Shown here: piece by piece, positions 63,309-64,000 of the stretch | Layout: each line of letters opens with the position of its first letter | How positions within the stretch are numbered: the first letter of the stretch is position 1 | Assembly: GCF_003001675.1 (NCBI RefSeq) | Contig: NZ_PVYW01000016.1 | Span: 62,001-126,000, forward strand | DNA length: 64,000 nt | Reading direction: 5' to 3' | Source: Cohnella sp. SGD-V74 | GTDB lineage: Bacteria > Bacillota > Bacilli > Paenibacillales > Paenibacillaceae | Position numbers and translations under genes: made by a program | The notes under the pieces: model-generated | What the model was told of the DNA's origin: nothing | What the model saw: only the letters and a program-made list of their open reading frames with translations | Databases searched by the model: none

Positions 63309-64000
63309 ATGCTGTTCGGAGCTTGTTATTATCCCGAGCATTGGCCCAGAGAGAGATGGGATGCCGACGCGAAAATGATGCGGGAAGCGAACTTCAACGT
63401 CGTTCGCATGGCGGAGTTCGCCTGGATCAAGATGGAGCCGGAGGAAGGGAGGTTCGATTTCGCCTGGCTGGACGACGCCGTTGCGCTGTTCGCGAGCCGC
63501 GGCATCCAGACGATACTGGGAACCCCTACGGCAGGGCCGCCCAAGTGGCTGCTGGACAAATACCCGGACATCTACCAACGGGATTTCCAGGGTCACGCGC
63601 TCGGCTTCGGCACGCGGCGCAGCTACTGCGCCAACAACCCGGTCTATCGCGAATATACGCGCCGCATCGTCGCGGAGATGGCCGGGCGCTACGCCTCCCG
63701 TCCGGAGGTGATCGGCTGGCAGATCGACAACGAGCTTGGCGCGATCGATACGGCGCGGTGCTATTGCGAGCACTGCCGGAAGGCGTTCATCGCGTGGCTG
63801 CAGGAGAAGTACGCTTCGCTCGGCCGTCTGAACGAAGAGTGGGGGACAATCTTCTCCAGCCAGCTCTATACCGATTGGGAGCAGCTGCATCTGCCGGCCT
63901 ACTCGGTCCATCAAGGGCATAATCCGGGCATGGCGCTTGACTTCAGGCGCTTCTCTTCGGATTCGTTCGTCGGCTATCAGAAGCTGCAGATCGACGTTCT
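63309..64000 (+). CDS. GH42 beta-galactosidase, 3' truncated by the window
   Basis: The first 230 residues are visible. FGACYYPEHWPRERWDADAK, RMAEFAWIKMEPEEGRFDF, GTPTAGPPKWLLDKYPDIY and acid/base Glu in GWQIDNELGAID are standard GH42. A cysteine pair in RCYCEHCRKAF probably belongs to the GH42 zinc site. It is more typical of the family than the gene before it, so the two are likely paralogues with different substrates. GAAGGAGAGAG precedes the ATG. Confidence 0.92.
   Translation, partial: MLFGACYYPEHWPRERWDADAKMMREANFNVVRMAEFAWIKMEPEEGRFDFAWLDDAVALFASRGIQTILGTPTAGPPKWLLDKYPDIYQRDFQGHALGFGTRRSYCANNPVYREYTRRIVAEMAGRYASRPEVIGWQIDNELGAIDTARCYCEHCRKAFIAWLQEKYASLGRLNEEWGTIFSSQLYTDWEQLHLPAYSVHQGHNPGMALDFRRFSSDSFVGYQKLQIDV

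Noticed and set aside
61518..63920. 800-codon open frame on the minus strand
   Set aside because: It is antisense to two clear GH42 genes; high GC makes long antisense frames common, and the translation is Arg/His/Asp-rich with no domain.

Overview
The window looks like chromosomal DNA from a spore-forming, high-GC Bacillota of the Paenibacillaceae (Paenibacillus or Cohnella type). Signs are a YyaC spore protease homologue, YesM/YesN two-component pairs beside LplB/LplC-type sugar importers, lipoproteins with Firmicute lipoboxes, purine-rich Shine-Dalgarno sites and many ATGA/GTGA overlaps. The genus call is inference from gene content. I saw no rRNA, tRNA, CRISPR array, prophage or complete insertion sequence.

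Layout. 1-6142: a sulfur or xenobiotic acquisition island (NtaA/SnaA-type flavin monooxygenase cut by the left edge, SsuBAC/TauBAC-like ABC transporter, HxlR regulator, tandem DUF4242 protein, acyl-CoA-dehydrogenase-like flavoprotein). 6250-8346: Rpn-type nuclease and an EamA exporter. 8491-16860: minus-strand alpha-galactoside uptake operon (two permeases, GH4 alpha-galactosidase, binding lipoprotein) next to its divergent YesN/YesM-type regulators. 17026-21277: an overlapping trio of sensor kinase, NtrC-like regulator lacking the GAFTGA loop, and an orphan betaine-type binding lipoprotein. 21813-24392: secreted CBM6-GH29-CBM32-CBM32 fucosidase-like enzyme. 24577-37703: a long cluster joining an OpuC-type quaternary-amine importer to an enolase-superfamily enzyme, two aldehyde dehydrogenases, an aspartase/fumarase-type lyase, Zn- and Fe-alcohol dehydrogenases and an ACT-malic enzyme; it reads as uptake and catabolism of a betaine-like compound. 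37937-42881: TerB-like protein, YyaC, then a scarred stretch (7TMR-DISM/GLUG gene remnants, a gutted retropepsin-like gene with its small partner, a MITE-like element) and an ECF sigma/membrane anti-sigma-like pair. 42995-48257: NlpC/P60 hydrolase, an unknown protein and a muropeptide-recycling operon (AnmK, NamZ, MurK-like kinase).

48537-51478 holds the most unusual unit: an ECF sigma factor with a ~370-residue BtrH-like C-terminal extension, translationally coupled to a solute-binding-fold protein with no signal peptide. 52151-56228: FadR/LutR-type regulator diverging from GlcD/GlcF-like glycolate or lactate oxidase genes, with seven 53-bp tandem repeats and two operator-like palindromes between. 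56396-57926: a rearrangement junction with a truncated AraC regulator, the tail of a sensor kinase and a frameshifted response regulator. 57939-64000: UlaG-like lactonase, GH78 alpha-L-rhamnosidase and two tandem GH42 beta-galactosidases, the last cut by the right edge.

The common theme is scavenging: plant or cell-wall glycans, quaternary amines, organosulfur compounds, hydroxy acids and the cell's own peptidoglycan, each with a local sensor or regulator.
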